Assembly (NCBI RefSeq): GCF_030159795.1
Contig: NZ_BSND01000013.1
Span: 310,001-374,000, forward strand
Length of the DNA stretch: 64,000 nucleotides
Source of the DNA: Methylophaga thalassica
Lineage (GTDB): Bacteria > Pseudomonadota > Gammaproteobacteria > Nitrosococcales > Methylophagaceae
Reading direction: 5' to 3'
Part shown: positions 34,350 through 44,527 of the stretch, in pieces
Position numbering within the stretch: position 1 is the stretch's first letter
Layout of the letters: every line of letters starts with the position of its first letter
The notes under the pieces: generated by a model
Seen by the model: the letters and a program-made list of their open reading frames with translations, nothing else
What the model was told of the DNA's origin: nothing
The model's database searches: none
Translations under genes and position numbers: made by a program

Positions 34350-36117
34350 ATACAACGTTATTTGTTTCTGTATGACTTTGCTGTAGCTGCCACATGGAAG
34401 CATAGACACCGTTTTGGGCTAGTAATTGTTGATGAGTGCCTTGCTCTATAATCTCACCTTTGTCCATCACCAAAATCTGATTTGCGTCGATGATAGTGGA
34501 CAGCCTGTGAGCAATAACCAAAGTCGTCTTATTCAGACTAATATTGATGATTTCCTTGCCAATTCGTTGTTCAGAATGACTGTCCAGTGCTGAAGTGGCT
34601 TCATCAAAGCATAACACTTTGGGATTTTTCAGAAGGGTACGAGCAATGGCAAGCCGTTGTTTTTCGCCACCCGATAATTTCAAACCTCGTTCGCCAACGA
34701 TAGTGTTATAGCCATCAGGTAATTGTTGAATGAAGTCATGAAGATTGGCTTGTTTCGCTGCTGCAGTCACAGCTTCAGTGTTGGCAGATGGTTTGCCATA
34801 AGCAATATTGTGGTAAATCGTATCGTTAAATAAAACGGTGTCTTGAGGCACTATGCCAATGTGTTTTCGCAGGCTGTTTTGGGTCACGTGTTTGATATCT
34901 TGATTATCGATTTCTATATGACCCATTTGTGGATCATAAAAACGATAAAGCAGCCTGATAATGGTAGATTTTCCGGAACCACTTGGTCCTACAATGGCGA
35001 GTTTTTGCCCTGCTTTCGCGGTGAAACTAATGTTTTTCAGAATGACTCTATCCGGGTGGTATGAAAAACCGACATTTACAAACTTGACCTCTCCCAAACT
35101 TATATCAATATCCTTTGCATCGTCATTATCAGAAATTTCTTTTTGTTGTTCGAGTAAATGAAACATGCGTTCCATATCGGCCAGTGAATGACGAATTTCT
35201 CTGTAGACAAACCCTAAAAAACCCAGAGGCATATAAAGCTGGAGAAGATAAGCATTAATCAGTACAAGATCGCCGAGTGATAACTGACCATCAACTACTC
35301 CTTGTCCCGCAAGTAGCATGAGTGCGGTCAAGCCAGCAGAAATGATAACACCCTGACCAATATTCAAAACGGACAGTGACGTCTGGTTATGGATAGCAGA
35401 TTTTTCCCACGACGCTAATTTTTTATCGTATTGCGAAACCTCCAGTTCCTCATTATTAAAATATTTAACGGTTTCGTAATTAATCAGACTGTCTATCGCT
35501 TGATTATTCGCTTGAGAATCCATTTCATTCATGCGCCTGCGATAGCGCATCCGCCACTCAGTGATAATGAGGGTATAAAAGATATATATGAGAATTGTAC
35601 TGGTGGTGATAATCGCAAAAATACTGTCGTAATTAATGAGTAATATTGCAGTGACTAATCCAATTTCTACCAATGTAGGTAAGATATTGAATATCATGAA
35701 GTTCATCAGAAAACTGATGCCGCGACTACCGCGTTCTATATCGCGTGAGATACCACCGGTTTGTCTCTGCAAATGAAATTGAAGTGATAGCTCGTGTAAA
35801 TGAGCCAGTATCTGTGAGGCGATTCTACGCACAGATCGAAAGATGACTTTGGCGAAAAGCGCATCTCGAAGTTCACTAAATGCACTGCTAGCCAGTCTCA
35901 GAAGCCCGTAAGCTACTAACATCATCACGGGCAGATAGATGATATTCTGATGCTGAGGATCTAAAGCATCAATAGCGTGTTTAAGTGTCAGGGGGACAGC
36001 AACGTTAGCCAGCTTTGCTAGGGTGAGCAGGCTAAGTGCAAGTAATACACGGCCTTTAAATTTTTTTATAAAAGGAATAAGTCGGCGTATTGCCTGCCAA
36101 TCATTTTTGGATGTCAT
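34348..36117 (-). CDS. Atm1/HMT1-type ABC exporter (fused permease-ATPase)
   Basis: 589-aa half-transporter that should work as a homodimer in the inner membrane. The N-terminal permease has six helices (about 20-310) with the Atm1-type marks TGGISRDIERGSRGISFL and NYETVKYFNNEELE. The ATPase (about 345-580) has Walker A GPSGSGKST, Q-loop, LSGGEKQR signature and Walker B VLCFDEATSALD. Bacterial Atm1 proteins export glutathione-linked metal or persulfide species; that substrate is inferred from the family. It is a single gene, ending in its own terminator. Confidence 0.9.
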   Translation of the reverse strand: MTSKNDWQAIRRLIPFIKKFKGRVLLALSLLTLAKLANVAVPLTLKHAIDALDPQHQNIIYLPVMMLVAYGLLRLASSAFSELRDALFAKVIFRSVRRIASQILAHLHELSLQFHLQRQTGGISRDIERGSRGISFLMNFMIFNILPTLVEIGLVTAILLINYDSIFAIITTSTILIYIFYTLIITEWRMRYRRRMNEMDSQANNQAIDSLINYETVKYFNNEELEVSQYDKKLASWEKSAIHNQTSLSVLNIGQGVIISAGLTALMLLAGQGVVDGQLSLGDLVLINAYLLQLYMPLGFLGFVYREIRHSLADMERMFHLLEQQKEISDNDDAKDIDISLGEVKFVNVGFSYHPDRVILKNISFTAKAGQKLAIVGPSGSGKSTIIRLLYRFYDPQMGHIEIDNQDIKHVTQNSLRKHIGIVPQDTVLFNDTIYHNIAYGKPSANTEAVTAAAKQANLHDFIQQLPDGYNTIVGERGLKLSGGEKQRLAIARTLLKNPKVLCFDEATSALDSHSEQRIGKEIINISLNKTTLVIAHRLSTIIDANQILVMDKGEIIEQGTHQQLLAQNGVYASMWQLQQSHTETNNVV

Positions 36118-36275
36118 TAGTATAGTTTAGCGCATTAAATTAGCGATGATGTAAGTGAGCACGGCGGCAATAAAGATTTTTAGTTATAATTAATGGATTT
36201 AACTCTTGAAATGCGGCTTTCGAGACACTATAAAAGTGGTCTCCAATATTTGTTTTATCGTATGAGGAAGGAATA

Positions 36276-36548
36276 ATGCCACTTTATGAATATCGCTGTG
36301 ATGCGTGTGGTCATGAATTTGAAGCATTGCAAAAAATTAGTGATGAACCATTGGTTGATTGTCCAGCCTGTCAAGAAGCGCAGTTACGTAAATTGGTATC
36401 GGCGTCAGGGTTTCGTTTGAAGGGTGATGGCTGGTATGAAACTGATTTTAAAACAGGCAGTAAACGTAATTTAGCAGATACAGGAACGAGTGATAGCGGA
36501 AAAAAGACTAATGCAGCCGCATGCGGTACCGGTTGTGGCTGCCATTAA
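36276..36548 (+). CDS. FmdB-type zinc ribbon protein
   Basis: 90-aa regulatory-type small protein. The N-terminal zinc ribbon PLYEYRCDACGHEFE...CPAC is diagnostic of the FmdB family (first described beside formamidase genes). The C-terminus ends in a Cys-rich CGTGCGCH tail. Strong ribosome site (AGGAAGG) before the ATG. It lies upstream of DUF502 and aspS, the usual gammaproteobacterial order, where its role is unknown. Confidence 0.9.
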   Translation: MPLYEYRCDACGHEFEALQKISDEPLVDCPACQEAQLRKLVSASGFRLKGDGWYETDFKTGSKRNLADTGTSDSGKKTNAAACGTGCGCH

Positions 36549-36571
36549 TCATGATTGAACCTAAGTCATAA

Positions 36572-37216
36572 ATGCGTAAATATCTGATAGCGGGATTGTT
36601 AGTCTGGATGCCGTTGGGCATTACATTCCTTGTTATCCGCGCTATCGTTGGATTTCTTGATCAAACATTATTACTACTACCCGATGCTTATCAACCGGAT
36701 AATTTCTTAGGTATCCATATCCCCGGGCTGGGAGTGTTATTAGCGGTTGTATTGGTATTAGCAACGGGTATGATCGTTGCCAATCTGTTAGGGCGACGGT
36801 TAGTGAATGCCTGGGAATCCTTGTTATCAAGGATTCCTCTGGTCAGAACACTTTATGCGGGTATCAAGCAAATATTAGAAGCCGTATTAGCGACAGATGG
36901 ACAGTCATTTCGCCGTGTACTTTTGGTGGAATATCCAAGAAAAGGGGCTTGGAGTCTCGCTTTTATGACGTCAGATCAGCTCGGTGAGGTACAAGAAAAA
37001 ACACGATCCGAAGTGATCAGTGTTTTTATACCAACAACGCCTAATCCAACCTCCGGCTTTGTGCTCATGTTGCCAAAAGAGGATGTGATTGAGTTGGAGA
37101 TGAGTGTCGAACAAGGCTTAAAAATGATTATCTCAATGGGGGTCGTTGTGCCTGATTGGGAAAAAGAACAATTATTGAAACAACAGGCTCAGCAGAAAAA
37201 GCCTGAACAAGCGTAA
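36572..37216 (+). CDS. DUF502 membrane protein
   Basis: 214 aa. Two membrane segments lie at about 5-27 and 50-75. The conserved IPLVRTLYAGIKQ, VLLVEYPRKGAWSLAF and FIPTTPNPTSGFVLMLPKED segments are typical of the DUF502 family. Function unknown. The C-terminal 20 residues are Gln/Lys-rich. It lies 23 nt after the FmdB gene and 71 nt before aspS, probably in one operon with them. Confidence 0.9.
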   Translation: MRKYLIAGLLVWMPLGITFLVIRAIVGFLDQTLLLLPDAYQPDNFLGIHIPGLGVLLAVVLVLATGMIVANLLGRRLVNAWESLLSRIPLVRTLYAGIKQILEAVLATDGQSFRRVLLVEYPRKGAWSLAFMTSDQLGEVQEKTRSEVISVFIPTTPNPTSGFVLMLPKEDVIELEMSVEQGLKMIISMGVVVPDWEKEQLLKQQAQQKKPEQA

Positions 37217-37287
37217 AATTAAGGGTTCGAATTCTATTTTTCAGAACTCAATTGCAAACTATAAAAATTTAAAGATTGGAAGTTATT

Positions 37288-39069
37288 ATGCGTAGCCATT
37301 ATTGCGGCGAGGTAAATGAAACCCTCGAAGGTCAGTCAGTTTCTATTGTTGGCTGGATGCACCGTCGACGAGATCACGGTGGAGTTATTTTTATTGACCT
37401 ACGAGATCGTGAGGGATTAGTTCAAGTTGTTTGTAACCCTGAAGATGCTGAGTGTTTTGCTGTAGCTGAACGTGTCAGAAGTGAATATGTCTTAAAAATT
37501 GAAGGGCTTGTTCAGCTTAGACCTGCCGGTAGTGACAATGCCGATTTGCGTAGTGGCAAGATTGAGATTATTGCGAAAAAGCTGGAAATTCTGAATGCAT
37601 CAGAAACACCGCCTTTCCCGCTGAATGAGCTGTTGGATGTGAACGAAGATATCCGTCTGCGTTATCGTTACATTGATTTACGCCGTCCAGAAATGCAGCA
37701 ACGTTTGCGTTTCCGTTCACAGATTACCCGTCAGTTACGCCACTTTCTGGATTCAAACGGCTTCTTAGATATTGAAACGCCTATTTTGACGAAAGCCACG
37801 CCAGAAGGAGCACGTGATTATCTGGTACCAAGTCGTACCCATCAGGGTGAATTTTTTGCTTTGCCGCAATCACCACAGCTATTCAAACAATTATTGATGA
37901 TGTCCGGCATGGACCGTTATTATCAGGTTGTTCGTTGCTTCCGTGATGAAGATTTGCGTGCTGACCGACAACCTGAATTTACTCAGATTGATATTGAAAC
38001 TTCTTTTGTTGAAGAAGAAGATTTCATGAATATGATGGAAGAAATGATTCGCAGTCTTTTTGCCAATGTATTGGAAGAAGCCTTACCGAACCCATTCCCG
38101 AGAATGACCTATGCTGAAGCCATGGATCGTTTCGGTAGTGATAAACCGGATCTGCGTATCTCTCTTGAATTAGTCGATGTCAGCGATTTAATGGGTGAGG
38201 TTGACTTTAAAGTCTTCTCTTCACCAGCTAATGATCCACGCGGTCGTGTCGCAGCTCTAAAAGTACCCGGTGGTAATAATCTGAGTCGTAAAGAAATTGA
38301 TGACTACACCAAGTATGTAGGAATCTATGGTGCGAAGGGATTAGCGTATATCAAGGTGAATGATATTGATGCGGGACGTGAAGGTTTGCAGTCACCGATT
38401 CTGAAATTCCTACCTGATGAAGTTATCAGTGCCATTATGCAACGTGTAGAAGCAAAAACTGGCGATTTGGTTTTCTTTGGCGCTGATAAAGCGACGATCG
38501 TTAATGAGTCTCTCGGTGCACTTCGTGTGAAACTGGGGCATGACTTAGACATGGTTGAACGTGGCTGGAAACCTTTATGGGTTGTTGCTTTCCCAATGTT
38601 CGAATGGGACGAGAAATCAGCGCGTTGGCATGCGCTTCATCATCCGTTTACCGCTCCCCGCGAATCAGATTTGGCACTGTTGGACTCTGATCCTGAGAAA
38701 TGTCTGTCACGAGCGTATGACATGGTCTTAAATGGTACAGAGCTGGGTGGTGGTTCTATGCGTATTCACAAGACCGATATTCAGCAAAAAGTATTTGAAT
38801 TACTTGGCATTAACGAAGAAGAAGCGCAGGATAAATTCGGCTTTTTGTTAAATGCATTGAAATACGGCTGTCCCCCTCATGGTGGCCTAGCATTTGGTCT
38901 GGATCGTTTAGTGATGTTGATGACCGGAGCTGCCTCAATACGTGATGTGATGGCATTTCCAAAAACACAATCAGCAAGCTGTTTATTAACGGATGCGCCA
39001 AGTCCTATTGATGATGCATTATTGAAAGAACTGAATATTAGGTTGAGAAAAAATCCTCAGGCTGAGTAG
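37288..39069 (+). CDS. aspS: Aspartyl-tRNA synthetase
   Basis: Class IIb synthetase, 593 aa, the bacterial-type length with GAD insert. The N-terminal OB-fold anticodon domain has the [22 protein letters not shown] block. Motif 2 is [18 protein letters not shown], and motif 3 ([15 protein letters not shown]) is near the C-terminus. I chose the ATG at 37288 (MRSHYCGEV), which matches the family; a TTG at 37276 is possible but less likely. Confidence 0.97.
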   Translation: MRSHYCGEVNETLEGQSVSIVGWMHRRRDHGGVIFIDLRDREGLVQVVCNPEDAECFAVAERVRSEYVLKIEGLVQLRPAGSDNADLRSGKIEIIAKKLEILNASETPPFPLNELLDVNEDIRLRYRYIDLRRPEMQQRLRFRSQITRQLRHFLDSNGFLDIETPILTKATPEGARDYLVPSRTHQGEFFALPQSPQLFKQLLMMSGMDRYYQVVRCFRDEDLRADRQPEFTQIDIETSFVEEEDFMNMMEEMIRSLFANVLEEALPNPFPRMTYAEAMDRFGSDKPDLRISLELVDVSDLMGEVDFKVFSSPANDPRGRVAALKVPGGNNLSRKEIDDYTKYVGIYGAKGLAYIKVNDIDAGREGLQSPILKFLPDEVISAIMQRVEAKTGDLVFFGADKATIVNESLGALRVKLGHDLDMVERGWKPLWVVAFPMFEWDEKSARWHALHHPFTAPRESDLALLDSDPEKCLSRAYDMVLNGTELGGGSMRIHKTDIQQKVFELLGINEEEAQDKFGFLLNALKYGCPPHGGLAFGLDRLVMLMTGAASIRDVMAFPKTQSASCLLTDAPSPIDDALLKELNIRLRKNPQAE

Positions 39070-39085
39070 TCGTTAAGGAGATCTT

Positions 39086-39277
39086 ATGGGTGAGCAAAGT
39101 AATGATAAATCATGCACAGAAAAACATTATTGGGTTCACCCTAAAGATCTGCCGCTAAGCTGTCCAATGCCGGACATGGCGGTGTGGAATGCGCATCCCC
39201 GGGTTTATTTAGATATCGAAACAAAAGGTGAAGTGGCCTGCCCTTATTGTGGGGCGCTTTTCACACTGAGTGGTTAG
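39086..39277 (+). CDS. Zinc-finger (CHCC-type) domain protein
   Basis: 63-aa protein of the zf-CHCC family, related to the NDUFS6 zinc subunit of complex I. The motif has CPMPDMAVWNAHPRVYL followed by ACPYCGALFTLSG. Bacterial members are uncharacterised. It follows aspS by 16 nt with AAGGAG before the ATG and precedes mutT by 6 nt, so it is cotranscribed. Confidence 0.88.
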   Translation: MGEQSNDKSCTEKHYWVHPKDLPLSCPMPDMAVWNAHPRVYLDIETKGEVACPYCGALFTLSG

Positions 39278-39283
39278 GATTAA

Positions 39284-39691
39284 ATGAGTCAAATACATGT
39301 CGCTGTAGGAGTTATTGTTCAGAAACAGCAAGTATTTATCGCCTTACGCAAGCCCGAGCAGCATCAAGGTAATTTATGGGAGTTTCCCGGCGGTAAGGTC
39401 GAGGCAGGAGAAAGTACTTTTCAGGCCTTAAAAAGAGAAATTAAAGAAGAGCTGGCGATTGAAGTTCATTCAGCAAAACCACTCATTACTATTAGCCATG
39501 ATTATGGTGATAGAACTGTTTTATTGGATGTGTGGTGGACGGATGCTTTTGATGGAACGCCAATAGGTCAGGAAGGTCAAATTACCCAATGGGTAGATAT
39601 TTCTACCTTACATCAATATGAATTCCCGGCTGCCAATAAGGCCATCGTTGAATCAATACAACAGCAATTGAATACCATACAGGCATTTTAG
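39284..39691 (+). CDS. mutT: 8-oxo-dGTP diphosphatase (MutT)
   Basis: Nudix hydrolase that removes oxidised dGTP from the nucleotide pool. 135 aa, close to E. coli MutT (129). Nudix box [21 protein letters not shown] at about 38-58 (GX5EX7REUXEE). The preceding LWEFPGG is the usual substrate loop. No fused thiamine-phosphate synthase domain, in contrast to some gammaproteobacteria. It is within the aspS-to-nadA run, 4 nt before nadA. Confidence 0.92.
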   Translation: MSQIHVAVGVIVQKQQVFIALRKPEQHQGNLWEFPGGKVEAGESTFQALKREIKEELAIEVHSAKPLITISHDYGDRTVLLDVWWTDAFDGTPIGQEGQITQWVDISTLHQYEFPAANKAIVESIQQQLNTIQAF

Positions 39692-39695
39692 AATT

Positions 39696-40772
39696 ATGAG
39701 TTTAGCAGAAGCCATTCCACAATCACTTCAATCAAAGATTGACTCAATCATTGATAATGTTGCCCCAACGCCTTGGCTGTCTGAAGAGGAAAAAGCGGAC
39801 TATATTGAGAAAATAAAACGTCTGTTAGAAGAAAAGAATGCCGTTATGATCGCTCATTATTATGTTGATGATGAGCTACAGGCTCTAGCAGAACAAACAG
39901 GCGGGTATGTTTCTGACTCACTGGATATGGCGAATTTTGGAGCTAAGCATCCTGCTGAAACACTAGTGGTTTGTGGCGTTCGTTTTATGGGGGAAACCGC
40001 GAAAATATTGAGCCCAGAAAAGACGGTTATCATGCCAACACTGGAAGCCGAATGCTCACTTGATCTTGGCTGTCCGATTGACGCCTTTAGCGAGTTTTGT
40101 GATCAGCATCCTGATCGTGTTGTTGTGGTTTACGCTAACACGAGTGTTGAAGTAAAAGCGCGTGCTGATTGGATTGTCACCTCCAGTAATGCTATTCAGA
40201 TTATTGACGCCTTAAAAGCGGAAGGCAAAAAGATTATTTGGGGGCCAGATCGTCATTTGGGTCAGTACATCAAAAATAAAACTGATGCCGATATGCTGTT
40301 ATGGCAAGGGCATTGTGTTGTACACGATGAGTTTAAGTTGTACGAACTGGAACAGCTTATGGCGAAATATCCTGATGCTGAGGTTTTAGTTCATCCGGAG
40401 TCGCCTGAGGCGGTGATTGCCAAGGCAGACTTTGTTGGTTCGACAAAACAAATTATTGCGGCAGGTAAAGCTTCTAAAGCCGATACTTTAATCATCGCAA
40501 CAGATTATGGTTTGTTTTACAAAATGAGTCAGGCTGTGCCTGATAAACGTCTAATACCCGCGCCGACAGGGGGCAAAAGTGCGACCTGTAAAAGCTGTGC
40601 CCATTGTCCATGGATGGCAATGAATACCCTTGTGAACTTACACAAAACATTAGTCGAGATGAATAATACGATTGAAGTAGATGAGGATATTCGTCAAAAA
40701 GCGCTAATTCCGTTGAACCGGATGCTTAACTTTTCTTATGAAAAAGGTATTCTCACAGCCGGTGACGCTTAG
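39696..40772 (+). CDS. nadA: Quinolinate synthase A
   Basis: [4Fe-4S] enzyme condensing iminoaspartate and dihydroxyacetone phosphate to quinolinate for NAD. 358 aa, similar to E. coli NadA (347). Cluster cysteines lie in [24 protein letters not shown] and the C-terminal [13 protein letters not shown]. Substrate-binding blocks are [10 protein letters not shown] near residue 50 and VHPESP. It ends 2 nt before the convergent yacG. NadB is not in the window. Confidence 0.96.
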   Translation: MSLAEAIPQSLQSKIDSIIDNVAPTPWLSEEEKADYIEKIKRLLEEKNAVMIAHYYVDDELQALAEQTGGYVSDSLDMANFGAKHPAETLVVCGVRFMGETAKILSPEKTVIMPTLEAECSLDLGCPIDAFSEFCDQHPDRVVVVYANTSVEVKARADWIVTSSNAIQIIDALKAEGKKIIWGPDRHLGQYIKNKTDADMLLWQGHCVVHDEFKLYELEQLMAKYPDAEVLVHPESPEAVIAKADFVGSTKQIIAAGKASKADTLIIATDYGLFYKMSQAVPDKRLIPAPTGGKSATCKSCAHCPWMAMNTLVNLHKTLVEMNNTIEVDEDIRQKALIPLNRMLNFSYEKGILTAGDA

Positions 40773-40774
40773 TC

Positions 40775-40966
40775 TTAGTGATAATCGGATTCGTCGTTAT
40801 CATCTAAAGGTGAGTGAACTGGTGGCCCAGGAATACGATGTCCTTCAGAAGCCCATTCACCGAGATCAATTAGTTTACAGCGCTCGCTACAAAAAGGTTT
40901 CCATACTTGATCTTTTTGCCATGGCACTAATGTTCCGCATTGTGGACAGTTAACAGTGGTTACCAT
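40775..40966 (-). CDS. yacG: DNA gyrase inhibitor / zinc-binding protein YacG
   Basis: 63-aa zinc protein that inhibits DNA gyrase in E. coli. Zinc motif CPQCG...[15 protein letters not shown], then the conserved EGHRIPG. I chose the ATG at 40966; a frame extending to 40981 would overlap zapD. It follows zapD by 2 nt and ends the pilBCD-coaE-zapD-yacG run. Confidence 0.92.
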   Translation of the reverse strand: MVTTVNCPQCGTLVPWQKDQVWKPFCSERCKLIDLGEWASEGHRIPGPPVHSPLDDNDESDYH

Positions 40967-40968
40967 AA

Positions 40969-41781
40969 TTACATTGCACAACAGCTAAGTTTAAAAGGGA
41001 TGGTTTCAAACGATTGCTGTGGCCGCTGCTGGATATCAAATAACATAAAGCGAACGGTAAATCGGTGTTTACCACCACTCACCTCCGGGAAGAAGGCCTT
41101 GTCACGAGGGATTTCAACACGGATAAGTTGATAAGGTTGATTTGAATCCAGGCTGCGTTGATAGAATCCCGCTTCTGCTACTTCATCTTTAAAACCCACA
41201 CTACCACGAATAAGTCGAAGGCTTAGTTCTACAGCATTTCTGACGGAAATAAATTCATTTAACCACAGCCGAAGTTGTTCACTGCGTGTTTCGGCAAGCG
41301 TATGCTGCAACCAGAAGTGGTAAGAGGGTAAGTCGAATTCACAGGTGCCGCCAGGAATACTGGAACGCTGCCGAATGCTGTAGAGGAATTCGTTATCACG
41401 TAACGGTTGACCTAACCCTGATTTTTGTACGTGCAAAGCATCCAAGCTTTGATCCAAATCAGAAAGCAATGCATCCAATGCCTCTCTATCAACACCTGGA
41501 GTATTTTCCAGCGCTGATAAATTAGCAATCAACCGCTCAATTTCTTTCATCAATTCTTGTTTCATATCGCTGCGCTCAAAGACACTGAGCATGCTTAATA
41601 TTCCATCCAAAGCATCGCGATGATGCATCTCGGATTGGCCCATTAATGCAGAATCAACACGTTTAAATAGAAATTCTAACCTTAGGAAGGTTCGAATTCG
41701 TTCATTGAGTGGTTGTTCAAAAATTATCGAATCTGACACGGGTCTATTTTTTAACGATGAATGGATAGGTTTATTGTCCAT
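40969..41781 (-). CDS. zapD: Cell division protein ZapD
   Basis: Cytosolic factor that bundles FtsZ and stabilises the Z ring. 270 aa. Family marks are [21 protein letters not shown] at the N-terminus, [18 protein letters not shown] and a C-terminal [17 protein letters not shown] beta segment. It lies 27 nt after coaE and 2 nt before yacG; coaE-zapD-yacG is a conserved gammaproteobacterial order. Confidence 0.95.
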   Translation of the reverse strand: MDNKPIHSSLKNRPVSDSIIFEQPLNERIRTFLRLEFLFKRVDSALMGQSEMHHRDALDGILSMLSVFERSDMKQELMKEIERLIANLSALENTPGVDREALDALLSDLDQSLDALHVQKSGLGQPLRDNEFLYSIRQRSSIPGGTCEFDLPSYHFWLQHTLAETRSEQLRLWLNEFISVRNAVELSLRLIRGSVGFKDEVAEAGFYQRSLDSNQPYQLIRVEIPRDKAFFPEVSGGKHRFTVRFMLFDIQQRPQQSFETIPFKLSCCAM

Positions 41782-41808
41782 GACTCTTTGCTGGCAAGCA
41801 ACTTAATG

Positions 41809-42411
41809 TCATTTGTCAGCAAACTTTAAGTAGAGTTCATGCAATTGAGCAACTTGATGTGCTAAAGAATCTACAGAGTCATTATTATTGATAATATCAT
41901 CTGCGTGTTGCAAGCGGAGTTGGCGGTCACACTGACTATTAATCATCGCTTGAGCTGTTTCCATAGAGATATTATCACGCGTTTGTAATCTTTCTAGCTG
42001 CTTCTCAAGGCTGACATCAATCACACAGACGCGGTCTACTTGTTTATAGATGCCTACTTCAATCAGTAGCGGCACAGACATTATGCAGTAAGCAGATGTA
42101 GAGCTTGCCGCTTGAGTGAATAATTGCTGGCGAATAGCCGGGTGTAATATTTTTTCGAGACGTTGTTTATCATTATCATTGTGGAAGATACGTTCGCGTA
42201 AATAGCGTCGGTTAATTTCTCCATTATCCAACAAAACTGACTCACCAAAAGCCTCGACAACTTCGCTGTAGCAGTCTGAATCTATTGTTAAAAGTGTATG
42301 AGCAATACGATCGGCATCAATAATGTCGATGTGGTATTTATCATGAAATAGTGAAGTGACAGTAGATTTGCCACTGGCAACACCACCAGTGAGGCCAACC
42401 TTAAACACCAT
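41809..42411 (-). CDS. coaE: Dephospho-CoA kinase
   Basis: Last step of coenzyme A synthesis. 200 aa from the ATG at 42411. P-loop GLTGGVASGKST at residues 6-17, DADRIAH Walker-like segment, HPAIRQQLF, and the PLLIEVG core block. The start overlaps the pilD stop (TAATG), so translation is coupled; a longer frame to 42477 runs inside pilD and is rejected. Confidence 0.96.
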   Translation of the reverse strand: MVFKVGLTGGVASGKSTVTSLFHDKYHIDIIDADRIAHTLLTIDSDCYSEVVEAFGESVLLDNGEINRRYLRERIFHNDNDKQRLEKILHPAIRQQLFTQAASSTSAYCIMSVPLLIEVGIYKQVDRVCVIDVSLEKQLERLQTRDNISMETAQAMINSQCDRQLRLQHADDIINNNDSVDSLAHQVAQLHELYLKFADK

Positions 42412-43280
42412 TAAACGAGACCTGACCAATGCAGGTAAGCACTGTTTATGATTTCTCCCCAGACGAGTGCTATCCACCCTGCAATGGCAAGATAGGGGCC
42501 GAAGGGGATAGGAATCTCACGTTGATGCTGTTTTAGCAGAACCAGTGTGATGCCGATTAACGCTCCAACAAACGATGATAATAAGACAATCATAGGAAGT
42601 GCTTGCCAGCCCATCCAGGCGCCCAGTGCGGCGAGAAGCTTGAAGTCACCATAACCCATACCCTCTTTACCAGTCACCAGTTTAAATAGGTGATAGATGC
42701 TCCACAGTGATAAATAACCGGCAATCGCCCCAATTACACTGCTATGAAGATCTGTATAGACACCAGAAAGATTAAAAGCCAAACCTAGCCAGATAAGCGG
42801 TAGCGTGATTTTGTCAGGTAACAGTTGGTGATCAACATCAATAAACGTTAATGCTATTAATGCCCAACTAAGTAGCAGCGCACCAACTGCACTCCAGCCA
42901 AAACCAAAGTGCCAGGCAATAATGACTGACATCAGAGCTGATAGAGCTTCAATAATAGGATAGCGTATTGAAATCGGGGTTCGGCAAGCTTTGCATTTGC
43001 CTGCAAGAAATAGATAACTGATCACTGGAATATTTTCCAGTGCCGTAATGGCATGTCCACAATGCGGACATGCAGACCGAGGCCTTGAAAGCGTAAATAC
43101 CGCTTCGGGAGGGCTTGCTTGGTCACCTAGTTCTGCACATTGTTCAGTCCACTCACGCTCCAGGATGATAGGCAGACGGTAAATAACCACGTTTAAAAAA
43201 CTGCCAACGAGCAGGCCAAGAATGCCGGCAATGATGATCCATGCAACTGGCGATGTTGCCAGGTAATCGATAAGCGACAT
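42411..43280 (-). CDS. pilD: Type IV prepilin peptidase PilD
   Basis: Inner-membrane aspartyl protease that cleaves and N-methylates prepilins and pseudopilins. 289 aa, about eight helices. The zinc-type CPHCGHAI...CKACRTPIS loop is near residues 70-105. Catalytic aspartates are in FIDVDHQLLPD and GMGYGDFKLLAALGAW (the GxGD motif). Overlaps coaE by 1 nt; 2 nt after pilC. The pilin substrate gene is not in the window. Confidence 0.95.
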   Translation of the reverse strand: MSLIDYLATSPVAWIIIAGILGLLVGSFLNVVIYRLPIILEREWTEQCAELGDQASPPEAVFTLSRPRSACPHCGHAITALENIPVISYLFLAGKCKACRTPISIRYPIIEALSALMSVIIAWHFGFGWSAVGALLLSWALIALTFIDVDHQLLPDKITLPLIWLGLAFNLSGVYTDLHSSVIGAIAGYLSLWSIYHLFKLVTGKEGMGYGDFKLLAALGAWMGWQALPMIVLLSSFVGALIGITLVLLKQHQREIPIPFGPYLAIAGWIALVWGEIINSAYLHWSGLV

Positions 43281-43282
43281 AT

Positions 43283-44524
43283 TTAGATCGCTGCGCCGAG
43301 TTTGAATATTGGCAGATACATGGCGATGACCAGTGTACCCACGATACCACCTAAGAAGACCATGATGAGTGGCTCTAATAAGGCAGTCATATTATCTACC
43401 GCGTCATCGACTTCACTTTCATAGAATTCAGCGACTTTGGCCAACATGGCATCAAGTGAACCTGACTCTTCACCGATAGCTACCATTTGCACAACCATAT
43501 TGGGGAATAACTCGACATCAATCATCGCTTTATTCAATTGTGTGCCTGTAGAAACATCATCCCGCATAATCAGTGTTGCTTCACCGAAGACCACATTACC
43601 CGTCGCACCCGCTACAGATGTCATCGCTTCGACCATCGGAACACCTGCTTTGAACATGGTGGAGAATGTTCTGGCAAAACGGGCAATGGCCGCTTTTCTC
43701 ATGATTTCACCGACCACAGGGATTTTAAGTAGCATCCTGTCTAAAAAGTGTTGAACTTTACGTGAACGCTTGCGTGACTCCATGGCGCCGTAAACCGCCG
43801 CAATCAATATGCCGAAGATTAACCACCATTTTTCCTGAAAGACTTCGGATACCCGAATCACTAATTTTGTCAGACCCGGCAAGTCAGCACCAAAGCCTTT
43901 GAATAAAGACTCAAACTGTGGAATAACAAAAATCATCAAGATGGCTGTCACAATAAACGCAACGACGATAATCGCTGTTGGGTAAACAAGGGCTTTTTTA
44001 ATTTTTGCTTTTAATGCTTCAGTTTTCTCTTGGTAGGCGGCAATTTCATGCAAGAGTGTTTCTAATGCACCTGATTGCTCGCCAGCATTAATCAGATTGA
44101 CGTATAAATCATCAAAGTGATGAGGAAATTTAGATAAGGATTCAGCTAAGCTAGTACCTGATTCAACGTCAGCTTTTATCGCCAGAATCATTTCTTGCAT
44201 ACTACTATTTTCATGGCCTTCGCCGATAATTTGCAGTGACTGCATTAATGGCACGCCAGACGACATCATGGTAGCAAGCATACGACTGAAAACGGCAATA
44301 TCGGAAGGCTTGATTTTCGGTTTTCTGGGAGCGAAAAGATCTTTGGGTTTTTTACGGACTTTTAACGGGGTTATTCCTTGGCGTCGTAAATCGACTTTGG
44401 CCTGATTCAGGTTTTCTGCACTAATTTGGCCTTTGACTTTCCGGCCCTGTTTGTCTGTTCCCTGCCAGAGGAAGATATCGGGTACTTTGACTTTTTTTGC
44501 TTTAGCCGCTTGTGCTTGTGCCAC
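43283..44524 (-). CDS. pilC: Type IV pilus inner-membrane platform protein PilC
   Basis: 413 aa. The N-terminal FLWQGTDKQGRKVKG segment and two T2SSF domains (about 75-200 and 280-405) with three membrane helices are typical of PilC. Blocks seen include MLATMMSSGVPLMQSL and FARTFSTMFKAGVPMVEAM. It connects the assembly ATPase PilB to the pilus base. It lies 3 nt after pilB and 2 nt before pilD. Confidence 0.95.
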   Translation of the reverse strand: MAQAQAAKAKKVKVPDIFLWQGTDKQGRKVKGQISAENLNQAKVDLRRQGITPLKVRKKPKDLFAPRKPKIKPSDIAVFSRMLATMMSSGVPLMQSLQIIGEGHENSSMQEMILAIKADVESGTSLAESLSKFPHHFDDLYVNLINAGEQSGALETLLHEIAAYQEKTEALKAKIKKALVYPTAIIVVAFIVTAILMIFVIPQFESLFKGFGADLPGLTKLVIRVSEVFQEKWWLIFGILIAAVYGAMESRKRSRKVQHFLDRMLLKIPVVGEIMRKAAIARFARTFSTMFKAGVPMVEAMTSVAGATGNVVFGEATLIMRDDVSTGTQLNKAMIDVELFPNMVVQMVAIGEESGSLDAMLAKVAEFYESEVDDAVDNMTALLEPLIMVFLGGIVGTLVIAMYLPIFKLGAAI

Positions 44525-44527
44525 ATC